Shown here: piece after piece, positions 7,995-17,763 of the stretch
Numbering within the stretch: position 1 is the first letter of the stretch
Layout: every line of letters begins with the position of its first letter
Assembly (NCBI RefSeq): GCF_002234915.1
Contig: NZ_NEWD01000026.1
Location: 32,696-96,695 of the forward strand
Direction of reading: 5' to 3'
Origin: Bifidobacterium vansinderenii
GTDB lineage: Bacteria > Actinomycetota > Actinomycetes > Actinomycetales > Bifidobacteriaceae
DNA length: 64,000 bases
Notes under the pieces: model-generated
What the model was told of the DNA's origin: nothing
Databases searched by the model: none
The model's input: the letters and a program-made list of their open reading frames with translations, nothing else
Position numbers and translations under genes: made by a program

Positions 7995-10925
7995 ATGAAG
8001 GGTTTTCGCATTTTGGTCAAGTGCGTCACGCTGCTCACCGCATCGCTTGGCAGCATGATCGGCAAACTGGTCGCCGCACTGCTGCTGTTTCTGGCCGCAT
8101 TGGTCGTTCCTCCCGGTGCCTACGATGACTCACGCTCGATCTCCATACGAAACGGTGATTCCGACGGCGGTTCCGTCCAGGCTCAGGTCGACCCCGCAAA
8201 GACGCGGGCCACCGACACCGGTGGCAAGCGCGTACACATTTCCAGTAGCCGATTCATCGTCGCCAAGATCGAACCGGACGCGGTGGACTTCAATGACGTG
8301 GTCGCCGCTTCAAAAACTCACGCCATCAATCCCGACGGCACTGTCGGCGTCCGAGATGGCGGCGTGCAGTTCGTGCTCTGGCCCGAATACCGTGCCGCCG
8401 ACGGCACCTGGTACGTCTATGAACAGCGTTTCACCGAGCGGAACAGCGACGGTACGTGGAAGGACGAGGGGCGTTGGTATCAGAGCACGCTAAGCGCCGA
8501 CGGTTTCGAGGGTGATGCGTGGATCGAAACGGATCCGCCGAACCTCGATGATGGTGGGTCCTGGTCCCCAATGCCACAAGGATGCGACGGCAAACTGAGC
8601 AATGGAGCTCGATACTGCACGGCCTCGCAGATGGACAAGATTGGATATGCATATTGGGGGAATAACGGTAGTAAGTCGAAAGTACATTTCCCAGTCGAAG
8701 TTGATGATTACACGCAGCCATATGAGGCGCATCCGTTTAAGTATCGTGTGGCGTTGTCTCGGCCTGCCCCGTCCGATGAGATTGATGTGAATGTGTTCTT
8801 TGGCCGTGACGTTACCGAAATTACGGCGGAAGTTAGCCATCGAAAAGATTCATATTGGAGAGTCAATAGCTCGTATGTCGTGCAGTTGACCGATATTACC
8901 GGAAAAGACCAAATCGGAGCTCAGTCTGATACTCCGGATACTCCGAACTTGAATTCCTCTCAGGGGGAGGATTCAAGCTCTCTTGCTGAACCAAAATTGC
9001 TCGATGCGGTTCCCCAACAAGATAACGGCCAAAGTGCTGTTGCCACCGGCGGCATCGTCTCCCCGCAGGTCTCCAACATCGACTCGATCACCCTCAACCC
9101 CAGTAAGCTCATGGTCGGTCGGGCGCAGAAGCCAGGCGAGTTCAAACTGCTGCTGACCGCGCTGCCCAACGATCGCGATGGCGTGCAGACCACGGCAGAA
9201 ATGACACCCATGCCGAATCGCGGTTTCCGTATCAATGACGATCGCATGACGATGGGCGAGGACTGGTACGGTTCCAACGATCAGTCTCTCTCATTCACCA
9301 TCAAGCCCAATGATGGCAATGATGGCACTCGCAGTGACGCTGCTGACAACGCCCCTTCGTCCGATTCCCGATCGTCCCACGGCGCAAGCCGTCTGGACGC
9401 ACGCCTCACCATCGCCACCACCACGTACGACGTCTCGCCGGGATATGGTTCGTCATCCTCACGTTGGTTCTCCTACCAGCTGTGCGAGCAGGGCCCCAAC
9501 GGCGGTTGCGCCACTCAGCAGGACAATGCGCCCGGCAGTACCAAGTCCGGCAGCGCCAACACCGTGACCTACGACCTGTCCCGATACGTCATCTGGGTGC
9601 GCGGCGAGATCGACGAACGCAACGCCATGCGCCTGTCCACAGACAGCTTCATCGTCAGAACACACGACCGGCACGGCAACGATCTGACCAATGGCGGCAC
9701 CACGGAAGGCGAGCGCGGCCGATTCGATGCCGAAACGCTCACGTTCACACCGCGATTCGTCAACTCCATACGCGGGCATCTGTCGTTCACCAAGCAGAAC
9801 GAGCAGGGAACGTCGCTGCCCGGCGCGGAATTCACCGCCGACGATCTGCCCGTCACCCAGTCCGGCGACAAGCCGGGCGCATACCGATACGCAGGCAAGA
9901 ACACGCCCGATGCGTCACACATCATGACGTCGGGTGCCGACGGTCGGGTGCATGTCACCGACATCGATCTGACCGAGATATTCGGTTACGACGATGATCC
10001 GAATTCGGACCGGTACGGCAAACTGCGTGGTGACTCCGTCAGCTATACGATCACTGAAACTAAGGCTCCGCCCGGTTATGTACTGCCGGCCGGCGAGCCG
10101 CCAAGATTCAAGGTGACTCTTCACTCCGACGGCACGATCGTCTACCGTGCGATCTCCGAGCGCACCGGCGCACTATGCGAAAACGGTAACGATGACGACT
10201 GCCGATTCATAGTGGTAAATTCCGGATTCCGTTTCCTCAAGGTCGACGACAACGGCAATCCGCTGCGCGACGCCATATTCCGAATATTCGAAGGCCGGCA
10301 ACTGCCGGATAACGATAACGACGACGGCACAATTCCCGCCAAACCATTGGCCTTCGTGCCGGTTGACGGCAATGTCGGATCATACAACTTCACGCCAGCC
10401 GCCGACGTCGACAACGCTGACGGCACCGTGACCGATCTCGCCACCGACGGCAACGGGTCGATTCGTGTGCATAACCTGCCCGACGGCACATACACGATTC
10501 GGGAGATCCGCGCGCCGATCGACGCCGACGGTCGGGAGATCTACGCCAACAAGCAGGACGTCTGGTTCCTCGTCACCGTTCACGAAGGCGCCATTCGTCT
10601 CGCCGACGAGGACGACGACATCGGTACGTCAGAAGGAGCCGGCGCTGGCGAATCCGACACTCACGGCACCGCAATGATCGGCCCCGACGTCGCCGTCGGC
10701 TGCACGAACGCCGAAACCGGCATGATCGCCGCCGACGATACGCCGACGACACCGATCTGCGTGGCCACCGCCACCAACCATCGCGTCAACCAGGTGGCGG
10801 AACTGCCGCTGACCGGCGGCAGCGGAGGGCTGATACCGTGCATGATCGCCGGAATCACGCTACTCGCCATGGCCGTTGGCGCCCATCTTCTCGCCGCAGC
10901 GTTGCGGAAGGAACAGTCACGCTGA
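7995..10925 (+). CDS. LPxTG-anchored SpaA-type pilin, likely tip/ancillary subunit
   Basis: A 976-residue surface protein with an N-terminal hydrophobic export segment (about 20-42) and a C-terminal sorting signal: LPLTG at 937-941, a membrane helix and a basic tail. CnaB/SpaA-type domains are recognisable by GHLSFTKQNEQG near 595 and FRFLKVDDNGNPL near 745. Each has an E-box-like segment (YTITETKAPPGY, YTIREIRAP) typical of isopeptide-stabilised pilins. It is larger than, and lies 25 bp upstream of, the second pilin, which fits a tip adhesin in a two-pilin operon. GGAGG at 7984-7988 supports the start. The section around 8620-9010 is visibly more AT-rich than the rest. Confidence 0.85.
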   Translation: MKGFRILVKCVTLLTASLGSMIGKLVAALLLFLAALVVPPGAYDDSRSISIRNGDSDGGSVQAQVDPAKTRATDTGGKRVHISSSRFIVAKIEPDAVDFNDVVAASKTHAINPDGTVGVRDGGVQFVLWPEYRAADGTWYVYEQRFTERNSDGTWKDEGRWYQSTLSADGFEGDAWIETDPPNLDDGGSWSPMPQGCDGKLSNGARYCTASQMDKIGYAYWGNNGSKSKVHFPVEVDDYTQPYEAHPFKYRVALSRPAPSDEIDVNVFFGRDVTEITAEVSHRKDSYWRVNSSYVVQLTDITGKDQIGAQSDTPDTPNLNSSQGEDSSSLAEPKLLDAVPQQDNGQSAVATGGIVSPQVSNIDSITLNPSKLMVGRAQKPGEFKLLLTALPNDRDGVQTTAEMTPMPNRGFRINDDRMTMGEDWYGSNDQSLSFTIKPNDGNDGTRSDAADNAPSSDSRSSHGASRLDARLTIATTTYDVSPGYGSSSSRWFSYQLCEQGPNGGCATQQDNAPGSTKSGSANTVTYDLSRYVIWVRGEIDERNAMRLSTDSFIVRTHDRHGNDLTNGGTTEGERGRFDAETLTFTPRFVNSIRGHLSFTKQNEQGTSLPGAEFTADDLPVTQSGDKPGAYRYAGKNTPDASHIMTSGADGRVHVTDIDLTEIFGYDDDPNSDRYGKLRGDSVSYTITETKAPPGYVLPAGEPPRFKVTLHSDGTIVYRAISERTGALCENGNDDDCRFIVVNSGFRFLKVDDNGNPLRDAIFRIFEGRQLPDNDNDDGTIPAKPLAFVPVDGNVGSYNFTPAADVDNADGTVTDLATDGNGSIRVHNLPDGTYTIREIRAPIDADGREIYANKQDVWFLVTVHEGAIRLADEDDDIGTSEGAGAGESDTHGTAMIGPDVAVGCTNAETGMIAADDTPTTPICVATATNHRVNQVAELPLTGGSGGLIPCMIAGITLLAMAVGAHLLAAALRKEQSR

Positions 10926-10950
10926 CAACCATTCACGAAGGGACAACATC

Positions 10951-13002
10951 ATGAATCACATCGCACGCCACACCCGTCTCGAGGCGGCTGCGCGCATCGC
11001 TCTATCGGCATTCGCCATCGTGCTGCTGACGATCGGCATGACGGGATCCGCCATTCCTACGGCCAATGCGGCAGTCGGCGAAGACGCCGACGTCACCGCA
11101 GACCATCCGATCATCGGCACGTCGATCACCATTACCGCCGACACAAGCGCACAGATCCGTGGCCACACGTTCGCCGTCTACCAGCTCGCCGACTACACCA
11201 CACAGACAGCCGGAGCCGTGGGGCTGACAACCATCGCCGAACCGGCCTCCGCCTACCGGCACATTCAGAACGCCATGGCCCAAGCCAATCCGGCATACAA
11301 CGCGGAACGCGACGGAGACCCATTCGCCTGGGCCGTGCAGGTGGAAGGCCGACTCGATCACAGCACGGCCTCGCCATGGACCGGACTCACCCGCGCGCTC
11401 GCCACCGCACTCAATCCGGCCGAACTCGGCACTCCCACCACCGTCACCGCGAACGACGACAGCATCGTCACCACCGGAGAACAGGTCACGGTCACGTTCA
11501 ACGGTCTCAAACCCGGACTCTATATGATCGTCGACGTCACCGGACGGCAATCGCAGGGGAACGCAGAAGACGTCGGCAACACGGGGAGTGAGAAGAGCGC
11601 GGAGAACGACGGAACGGCGTCATGGACCAACTCCACCCGCATGGTGGTCGGTACGCGACTCGCGGTCTGGGACGCCGTCGCAAACTCCTCGACCACACTC
11701 GCCGACGGCGTCGTCAATCTCAAGAACCAGTCCGTTCCCATCTACAAGCAGATCGTGGACCCCGACGGCCGGCCGCAGACCGAACCCGACTACACGATCG
11801 GCGACACCATCCACTACGAAATCACCTCCACCGTGCCCATCTACACCGGGTATTCGCCCACCGGCCGCGTGTACCGCATACTCGACACCATGAGTCAGGG
11901 GCTCACCTACGTCGATGTCGCCTCGGTGAGCATCGGCGAAACGACGCTCGCGGAATCGACCAATGGCGGTGCCGGCGACTATACGGTCAGCGTGCGGACC
12001 GTCACATACGAATCCCGGCAGGGGACGACCGGCCAGGTGCCCGACGCGCTGATCGGCAAACCTGCCACCGAGATCACCGTCGATCTGAGTAACTACGTGA
12101 ACCAGACCAACAACGCCAACCCATTGCAGGAGGGTGCGACCGTGACCGTGCTGATCGACGCCACGCTCAACGACAACGCCGTCGTCTCCGATCCAGGACT
12201 GCCGCAGGGCAATCCGAACAAGGTGGATCTCATCTACTCGCACAATCCTGAGGACCTGACCGATCAGACCACGGTCCCCGGCGGCGAGGTGAACGCATAC
12301 ACGTTCCGATTCCGCATTCGCAAGACCGACCTCGGCACGGGCCGACCGCTCGAGGGCGCCGAGTTCATCGTGAAATCCGCAGACCGCGGATACCTCAGGG
12401 CGTACGAGCCGGCGAGCGCCGAGCGTGCTGGTGAGGGTGTGAATGTCGATCGGGCGGGTAGCGACGTCAGGTCCGGCGGATGGCGATATACGCCGAACGA
12501 ATCCGACGCCATGATCTTCACGTCGGACGCCGCCGGCATGATCGACGGACTGGACGGGCTGGACGCCGGCACGTATACCGTGACGGAGACCAGGGCGCCC
12601 GACGGCTATCAGAACGCCGTGCTACCCACGTTCAGCTTCACCATCGTTGCCGCGTACCGGCAGGATGCGAGTACCAGGCCGGACGACGTGGCCGCGTGGG
12701 GCGACCATCATCTTGGGAACGTGATCTTCGGCGCGCCCGAAGGGGATACGTGGAAGCTCGTGCAACAGGGCGGCGTGAGCGGTGGTGCCAGCGCTGATGG
12801 TGATGCGAATGGTGAATCGGACGCTATACCGACCTTCCAGTACACCGTAGGCAACGTGCGCAACGTGTCCGCGCTGCCGAAGACTGGCGCGGCCGGCGTG
12901 GTGATGCTTGTTCCGATCGCGGCGCTGCTCGTGGCCGGAGCGGTCATCTCCTATCTGCACGGACGCGCATTGCAACGCAACGGACTGCATGCGTCGGAGT
13001 GA
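10951..13002 (+). CDS. Major pilin subunit with LPKTG sorting signal (FimA-like)
   Basis: This 683-residue protein starts with an export signal (LSAFAIVLLTIGMTGSA, cut near ANA). It ends with LPKTG at 642-646, a hydrophobic segment and a short basic tail. The SVPIYKQIVDPDG stretch near residue 265 has a lysine in the position expected for inter-subunit linkage, and YTVTETRAPDGY near 545 is an E-box. This is the usual order for a fimbrial shaft protein (D1-type domain, isopeptide-forming domains, sorting signal). The start at 10951 follows GAAGGGA. It is co-transcribed with the upstream tip pilin. No class C sortase gene follows it, so polymerisation must depend on one elsewhere. Confidence 0.85.
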   Translation: MNHIARHTRLEAAARIALSAFAIVLLTIGMTGSAIPTANAAVGEDADVTADHPIIGTSITITADTSAQIRGHTFAVYQLADYTTQTAGAVGLTTIAEPASAYRHIQNAMAQANPAYNAERDGDPFAWAVQVEGRLDHSTASPWTGLTRALATALNPAELGTPTTVTANDDSIVTTGEQVTVTFNGLKPGLYMIVDVTGRQSQGNAEDVGNTGSEKSAENDGTASWTNSTRMVVGTRLAVWDAVANSSTTLADGVVNLKNQSVPIYKQIVDPDGRPQTEPDYTIGDTIHYEITSTVPIYTGYSPTGRVYRILDTMSQGLTYVDVASVSIGETTLAESTNGGAGDYTVSVRTVTYESRQGTTGQVPDALIGKPATEITVDLSNYVNQTNNANPLQEGATVTVLIDATLNDNAVVSDPGLPQGNPNKVDLIYSHNPEDLTDQTTVPGGEVNAYTFRFRIRKTDLGTGRPLEGAEFIVKSADRGYLRAYEPASAERAGEGVNVDRAGSDVRSGGWRYTPNESDAMIFTSDAAGMIDGLDGLDAGTYTVTETRAPDGYQNAVLPTFSFTIVAAYRQDASTRPDDVAAWGDHHLGNVIFGAPEGDTWKLVQQGGVSGGASADGDANGESDAIPTFQYTVGNVRNVSALPKTGAAGVVMLVPIAALLVAGAVISYLHGRALQRNGLHASE

Positions 13003-13104
13003 CGCCGATCGACGTTGTCGATAGCGCCGCGGCCGGCCGCCGCCGGTCAATTTTTCTAACGCAACCAGCCAACATCAACCCAACATCGATCAAAGGAGAT
13101 CGTC

Positions 13105-14037
13105 ATGTTCACCGCAGAGGAACGCCAATATCTCAGCTCGCTGCCGGCCGTGTACCACGTCGGCACCGAACGAATCCTGTACACCGACGAATTCAAGTAC
13201 GCGTGCATCGCCCGGTACATGGACGGTGAGTCGCCCGTCTCGATCTTTCGCGATGCCGGACTCGACCCGGAACTGGTCGGGCGCAAGCGCATCGAGCGCT
13301 GCTTCGCCCGTTGGCGTGATTCGGAGGGGATTCGCCGACGGCTGTCGGTGGACCGCATCCGCATGCAGCAGGAGCGCGCCGGCAGTGCGATGCCGATTGG
13401 CACGATGCCGGATGCCGGACCGGTCTCGACGTCGGCCGGCGGGGCGACGCCGCCCGACGCCCCCAACGGCGTGATCGCAGCCGGCATGGTGGTAGGCGGC
13501 TCGGTGTCGGTTGGTACTGATGCCATGGCGTCCTCCGACGCCGGTCTCCCAGACGCCATCGCCGATGGTGTTTTCAGCCGTTCCTCCGGCCGTGTCGGCG
13601 ACGCTGACACCAGTACTAACGTTGACGCGACCGATCGTACCGACGACAACGGCTCTGACGTCGATCTCGCCGCGTTCCGCACCGTCTGCATGACGCACGA
13701 CGACGGGTGCCTGCACACCAGGCTGCCGGGGGAGCCGACGGTGATGTCCAAGGGCGACGTGCTTCATATTCGCGGGGAGGCCGTGGCCAGCGCGGCCCAT
13801 GGCGAGGACACGTCGAACATGTGGAACGGCGTCAGGCCGGACTTTCACGAACTGCTGATCGACCAGCAGGCTCGCCGCATCGACGAGCTGGAACGTGAGA
13901 TCGCACAGCTACGCGACGCCGTGACCCGTTCCACCGCCGTCATGGAACACTCCTTCGCCCGTCACGCCGCACGTCCGGCGTCGGTACCGACCGCAGCGTC
14001 GCCAGCATCCGCACGAACTGAAAACCACGCCGCCTGA
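13105..14037 (+). CDS. Transposase-like helix-turn-helix protein with C-terminal coiled coil
   Basis: This 310-residue protein has three parts. Residues 1-85 form a helix-turn-helix region of the kind found in stand-alone transposase-like proteins (ILYTDEFKYACIARYMDGES, then AGLDPELVGRKRIERCFARW). A long low-complexity alanine/glycine/threonine/aspartate linker follows. Residues about 245-285 form a predicted coiled coil (LIDQQARRIDELEREIAQLR). No catalytic DDE domain is present, so it is unlikely to transpose by itself. It begins 102 bp after the major pilin, behind a perfect AAAGGAG, and may share the pilus transcript. A regulatory role is possible but unproven. Confidence 0.7.
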   Translation: MFTAEERQYLSSLPAVYHVGTERILYTDEFKYACIARYMDGESPVSIFRDAGLDPELVGRKRIERCFARWRDSEGIRRRLSVDRIRMQQERAGSAMPIGTMPDAGPVSTSAGGATPPDAPNGVIAAGMVVGGSVSVGTDAMASSDAGLPDAIADGVFSRSSGRVGDADTSTNVDATDRTDDNGSDVDLAAFRTVCMTHDDGCLHTRLPGEPTVMSKGDVLHIRGEAVASAAHGEDTSNMWNGVRPDFHELLIDQQARRIDELEREIAQLRDAVTRSTAVMEHSFARHAARPASVPTAASPASARTENHAA

Positions 14038-14125
14038 GCCGAGTCCCGTGCCGCCCACCCCGCCGGCGGCACCAGGCCGTAGCTGAAACGCGACCGATGA
14101 GAATTCGGGGGAAAGGAGTCTTGTT

Positions 14126-14383
14126 ATGCCAATCGTCAGTATGTTTTATGGCATTGTCGTGCGCATGTTTGCCGACGATCATAATCCGCCGCACATCCAC
14201 GTTGCATACCAAAGCGAAAAGGCCGTGTACGCGTTCGATGGAGAATGCCTGACCGGCAAGCTGCCAAGGAAGCAGCATACACTGGTAGTTGCGTGGATCA
14301 TGCTGCATCAGGAAGAGTTGCAGGCGGCACGGACGGTATGTCACGGTGGAGAACAGCCCATGCGCATCGAGCCATTGCGGTAG
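14126..14383 (+). CDS. DUF4160 domain protein
   Basis: This 85-residue protein matches DUF4160: the N-terminal half contains MFADDHNPPHIHVAY and the C-terminal half ends in a short helical segment. A strong AAAGGAG precedes ATG 14126. Its stop codon is embedded in the ribosome-binding site of the next gene (TAGGAGG), so the two are translationally linked. DUF4160 genes are often paired with DUF2442 genes in a toxin-antitoxin-like arrangement, but a biochemical role is not established. Confidence 0.8.
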   Translation: MPIVSMFYGIVVRMFADDHNPPHIHVAYQSEKAVYAFDGECLTGKLPRKQHTLVVAWIMLHQEELQAARTVCHGGEQPMRIEPLR

Positions 14384-14391
14384 GAGGATGT

Positions 14392-14652
14392 ATGTCGTTC
14401 ATGGAATATCTCTGTGACGTCACGGAAGCCGTGCCTTTGGAGGGATACCGACTTCAAGTCACCTGTTCGGATGGGGCCTGCGGGGTCTTTGACATGTCGG
14501 GGTACCTTGATCGAGGAGACTTCCGGGCATTGCGCGATCCCGCGGTCTTTCGTGGCGTTCGGCTGGTGGCCGGTGCGCCCACATGGCCGAACGGGATCGA
14601 CATCGCTCCCGAACGCGTTCGCTCCGATATGATGCCGATCCAGTTGGACTGA
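14392..14652 (+). CDS. DUF2442 domain protein
   Basis: This 86-residue protein has the DUF2442 pattern: a short beta-rich segment (YRLQVTCSDGACGVFDMSGYL), then FRALRDPAVFRGVRLV and the terminal WPNGIDIAPERV motif. It starts 8 bp after the DUF4160 stop, using AGGAGG at 14382-14387 that overlaps that stop. The pair is a common two-gene module in bacteria. It is sometimes called a toxin-antitoxin candidate, but neither partner is assigned here. Confidence 0.82.
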   Translation: MSFMEYLCDVTEAVPLEGYRLQVTCSDGACGVFDMSGYLDRGDFRALRDPAVFRGVRLVAGAPTWPNGIDIAPERVRSDMMPIQLD

Positions 14653-14706
14653 CTGCGGCGCCATATCGGAACGAATATGCCATGAAGTGTGCTGCCCGCA
14701 ACGGCT

Positions 14707-15870
14707 CTACAGGCGTGCGGCGATGAAGTCGGCGAGTTCGTGGCCCATGCGTTCGGCTTCGGGAATGCGGATATGACCGGGAGTGCCCGACCCATTGTCC
14801 GAATACAGGAAGTGCACGATTCGCGGGTCGTCGATCCGTTCGCATACCTCATCGATTGACCGGTCCCATGACACGTCGTGGCACAGGATGGTGGTGGACA
14901 GCACGATCAGCGCACGGGGATACCGTTCGCGCAGCTGCCCCACGAATCGTTGGTAGTGCGTGCGCCACTGTTCGGCCTGTTCGCAGTGATAGTCCCGTGC
15001 CATGTAATCGTCAGGGTGATTGTCGTTCTGGCCGATCGCCACCACGACCACATGCGGCGTGAACCGGCTGAAATCCCAAGGCTTGGCATCGCCCAATGTC
15101 GGGTTGTACTCCAGCTTGTCGTACGTGTCCTCCAGGCCCACGTAGTCCGGGCCGTTGAACCAGCCGGTCCCGGGCAGCAGGGCGATGCCACCCTGCGCGA
15201 TGTCATGCAGTTCGGCATTGAGCTTGCGGGCCGCGAACGCCGCATACGAATACCACGAATTCGAGTACTGTCCGTTGTTGTCGGCCGGGTCGGTGGCGCC
15301 GCAGCAGTGCAGCGCCTCCGCCACCTCGCCAGCCGACACCGAATCGCCATACACCTCCATGCGCAGCGCCGGGCGGGGATCGGCCGGCGACAGCGCTCGT
15401 ACTCCGGCGTCGGTGCCCGTGACGGTGAAGCCTAGCAGTTCCACATGGTGACAGGCGTCCTGGCGCTTGAACACCGTCACGTCATGCATCACCGGGGTCA
15501 GTCCGTCGATCAGCGTGATCTCGACCTCGCGGTCGTCGGTGGGAATGTCAACCTTTCGTTGACATCCGTCGACGACCACGCCGATCGAGTTCTCCCAGTA
15601 GTTGTGCCGGTTGACAAGCCGCATGCGCAGCGCGGTGCCCTGGAAACGGAATGCGATCTGCGTATACGGGTAGATGAGTACCGGGCGGAGAGGGTCGTCG
15701 AAATCCACACGGCCGGTGTACCGCAGCACCGGGTCGTTCGGCAGGATATCGAGATGATGGGGAAGCGCGCGGCCGGTATCGGTGCCGGCACTCGTCGCGT
15801 TCATGAGATCGGGGTTCATGCTTATGGGTTGAGGCGTGGCCCGGATCGTGGACTGGGTGTTGTCAGGCAT
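14707..15870 (-). CDS. CE2-like SGNH carbohydrate esterase
   Basis: This 387-residue protein has the two-part form of family CE2 acetyl esterases: an N-terminal beta-rich domain (about 45-165) and a C-terminal SGNH hydrolase. The nucleophile motif is MEVYGDSVSAGE; VVVAIGQNDNHPDD supplies the block III region and PGHIRIPEAERMG supplies the catalytic histidine. It lacks a signal peptide, so it should act inside the cell on imported acetylated oligosaccharides. ATG 15870 is preceded by GAAGGTG, which I prefer to a GTG nine bases upstream. It probably forms an operon with the sialate-esterase-like gene upstream and sits beside the mannan transporter, suggesting removal of acetyl groups from manno-oligosaccharides. 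Confidence 0.8.
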   Translation of the reverse strand: MPDNTQSTIRATPQPISMNPDLMNATSAGTDTGRALPHHLDILPNDPVLRYTGRVDFDDPLRPVLIYPYTQIAFRFQGTALRMRLVNRHNYWENSIGVVVDGCQRKVDIPTDDREVEITLIDGLTPVMHDVTVFKRQDACHHVELLGFTVTGTDAGVRALSPADPRPALRMEVYGDSVSAGEVAEALHCCGATDPADNNGQYSNSWYSYAAFAARKLNAELHDIAQGGIALLPGTGWFNGPDYVGLEDTYDKLEYNPTLGDAKPWDFSRFTPHVVVVAIGQNDNHPDDYMARDYHCEQAEQWRTHYQRFVGQLRERYPRALIVLSTTILCHDVSWDRSIDEVCERIDDPRIVHFLYSDNGSGTPGHIRIPEAERMGHELADFIAARL

Positions 15871-15933
15871 GATGATCACCTTCGAATGGATATGGTTACG
15901 TTGGAGGCGTGGTGTCTGCGGACAGACGCCGGA

Positions 15934-17763
15934 TCAGAGGCTGAACGTGAACGGTTCGGCGGGCAGGCCCGCCTCATTGAACAGGGGAGCGGGGCCCCAG
16001 CTGAACCAGCCGTAGCGGACGCCCTGGGGATGGGGCACGTCGTTGCTCCACACCATCACGGAAGGAACGGAATCGGTGTCCCCATGACCGTCAAGAATGC
16101 GTGCCTCCGCCGTATGCCAGTCGCCGTGCTCGTCGACTACCGCGAAGCCGGACTCGCCAGCCGGTAGCATGTCCGCATCGATCGGTTCGCCCAACGGCAC
16201 ATCCACATCGGTGCCGAGTGCATCACCGTTGTAGTGGCCGAAGTGCAGGGAATCGGCATGCGCGAATGTCACGATCAGGTGATCGGCGCCATCGGCGGTG
16301 ATCGTTGCAGCCGCCGGGCCATTGACCGGACGCAGCGCATCGGCGACCACGCTCTCCTCGTCGTAGACCCGAGCCAGTGCCATCGCGGTCAGACGCTCGC
16401 CCACGGTCTGCTTGTCCAATGGATGAATGTTGTCGAATTCGCCGCAGTCCAGCGTCACCACGGTATGCACGTCGTCGATCGTGCGGGCGGCATCCATTTG
16501 CGCCTCGCGGATGACTGGCCAATGGAACGAGTCCCGTCCGACATCGGTCCTGGCGATCCATCGCGGCAGCTGCACGATCAGGAACGGCAGCTGCGCGTGG
16601 ACGGGGCCGGAGATATCGCGGCCGTTGCCGCGGCTGGCGTCGTTCCACAGTCCGCGCCATTCGTCGATCATCTCGCCGAGCAGGAATCGGTATCGATCGC
16701 AGTACGCCTCGTCCTCCTCGCCCTGATACCACAGCACGCCATGGATGGTGTACGGTGCCACGCGCGAGACCATGGCCTCGAACGCGCCGCACGGACGGTA
16801 CTGGCTGAACGGGGTCATGGGCGGCGGCCACGGACATTCGCCGTACTGCGCGTTCAACGTCTCCCACGTCGCATTCGGATCGACCTCGCGCGCGGCCGCG
16901 ATGTTGGCGTTCCACGCGTTGAAGTCCACCTGCCACCGGTTCCACTCGTGACGCATCTCATCAAGATCCCGGCCGGTGACCTTCTGATCGTAGCGATCCA
17001 GATACTCGCGTCCCGCTTCGGATTCCTCCAGGCGTGCCCGTCCCATCCAGCAGGTGATCGATGTGCCGCCGATGTAGCAGTCCACGATGCCGATGGGTAC
17101 GCCGTCCATGTCGTCGGAACGCTCGGCCGCCAGACCGTTACGCAGCGTGCTGGCGAAGTAGTAGCCGACGGCCGACATCACGCCCACGGCATCCGGCGTG
17201 CAGAGCTCCCATCCGGAAGCGTTCTCGGCGTCAAGGTCGATCGATCCGGTCTTCGGGGTGTTATAGAAGCGCAGCAGCGGATCGAATGCCTCAGCCATCG
17301 TGGATTCCGGGTGCAGACTGTTGCGCAGTTCGAGCTCCATGTTGCTTTGCCCGCCGGCCAGCCAGACTTCGCCGATGAGCACGTCGTCGAAGACGATCGC
17401 ATCCGTGCCGTCGGTCACGGCGAGACGGTGCGGTGCGGCGCTCGCCGCCATGGCGGGCAGTGTGATCGTCCACTGCCCGGTCTGGTCGGTGAGAGCGCTG
17501 CCCGAGCTCATCGGAGACTCCTCGGAGGACAGTGCGATGCTGACGGTGATGAATGCACCGGGCGTGGCCGTTCCGAATACGGTGACGGGCTGGTGACGCT
17601 GCAGCACCATATGGTCGGAGAACACCGCCGCCACGGAGAAGTTCGCGCGTTCGTTGCGGCGTGCCGTGGCACTATCCGACTGTGCGGAGTGTGCGTCACC
17701 TGCGGTGGCGTCGCTGAGGGTGCTGCCCGGTGCGGGGCCGGTGACGATGGATGTCTGTGCCAC
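15934..17763 (-). CDS. Sialate O-acetylesterase-like (SASA family) SGNH esterase
   Basis: About 609 residues, with the family marker GEVWLAGGQSNMELELRN (catalytic serine in GQSNM) near residue 115, VFSDHMVLQRHQPVTVFG near 45, and an LWYQGEEDE segment in the middle. The SASA family removes acetyl groups from sugars, and the label does not imply sialic acid. There is no signal peptide, so it is intracellular. The start is unusual: AAAGGAG ends one base before an ATG at 17769, too close to use well, while a GTG six bases later (17763) has normal spacing, so I used the GTG. A LacI-type palindrome lies upstream. With the CE2-like gene it may deacetylate glucomannan fragments. Confidence 0.82.
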   Translation of the reverse strand: MAQTSIVTGPAPGSTLSDATAGDAHSAQSDSATARRNERANFSVAAVFSDHMVLQRHQPVTVFGTATPGAFITVSIALSSEESPMSSGSALTDQTGQWTITLPAMAASAAPHRLAVTDGTDAIVFDDVLIGEVWLAGGQSNMELELRNSLHPESTMAEAFDPLLRFYNTPKTGSIDLDAENASGWELCTPDAVGVMSAVGYYFASTLRNGLAAERSDDMDGVPIGIVDCYIGGTSITCWMGRARLEESEAGREYLDRYDQKVTGRDLDEMRHEWNRWQVDFNAWNANIAAAREVDPNATWETLNAQYGECPWPPPMTPFSQYRPCGAFEAMVSRVAPYTIHGVLWYQGEEDEAYCDRYRFLLGEMIDEWRGLWNDASRGNGRDISGPVHAQLPFLIVQLPRWIARTDVGRDSFHWPVIREAQMDAARTIDDVHTVVTLDCGEFDNIHPLDKQTVGERLTAMALARVYDEESVVADALRPVNGPAAATITADGADHLIVTFAHADSLHFGHYNGDALGTDVDVPLGEPIDADMLPAGESGFAVVDEHGDWHTAEARILDGHGDTDSVPSVMVWSNDVPHPQGVRYGWFSWGPAPLFNEAGLPAEPFTFSL

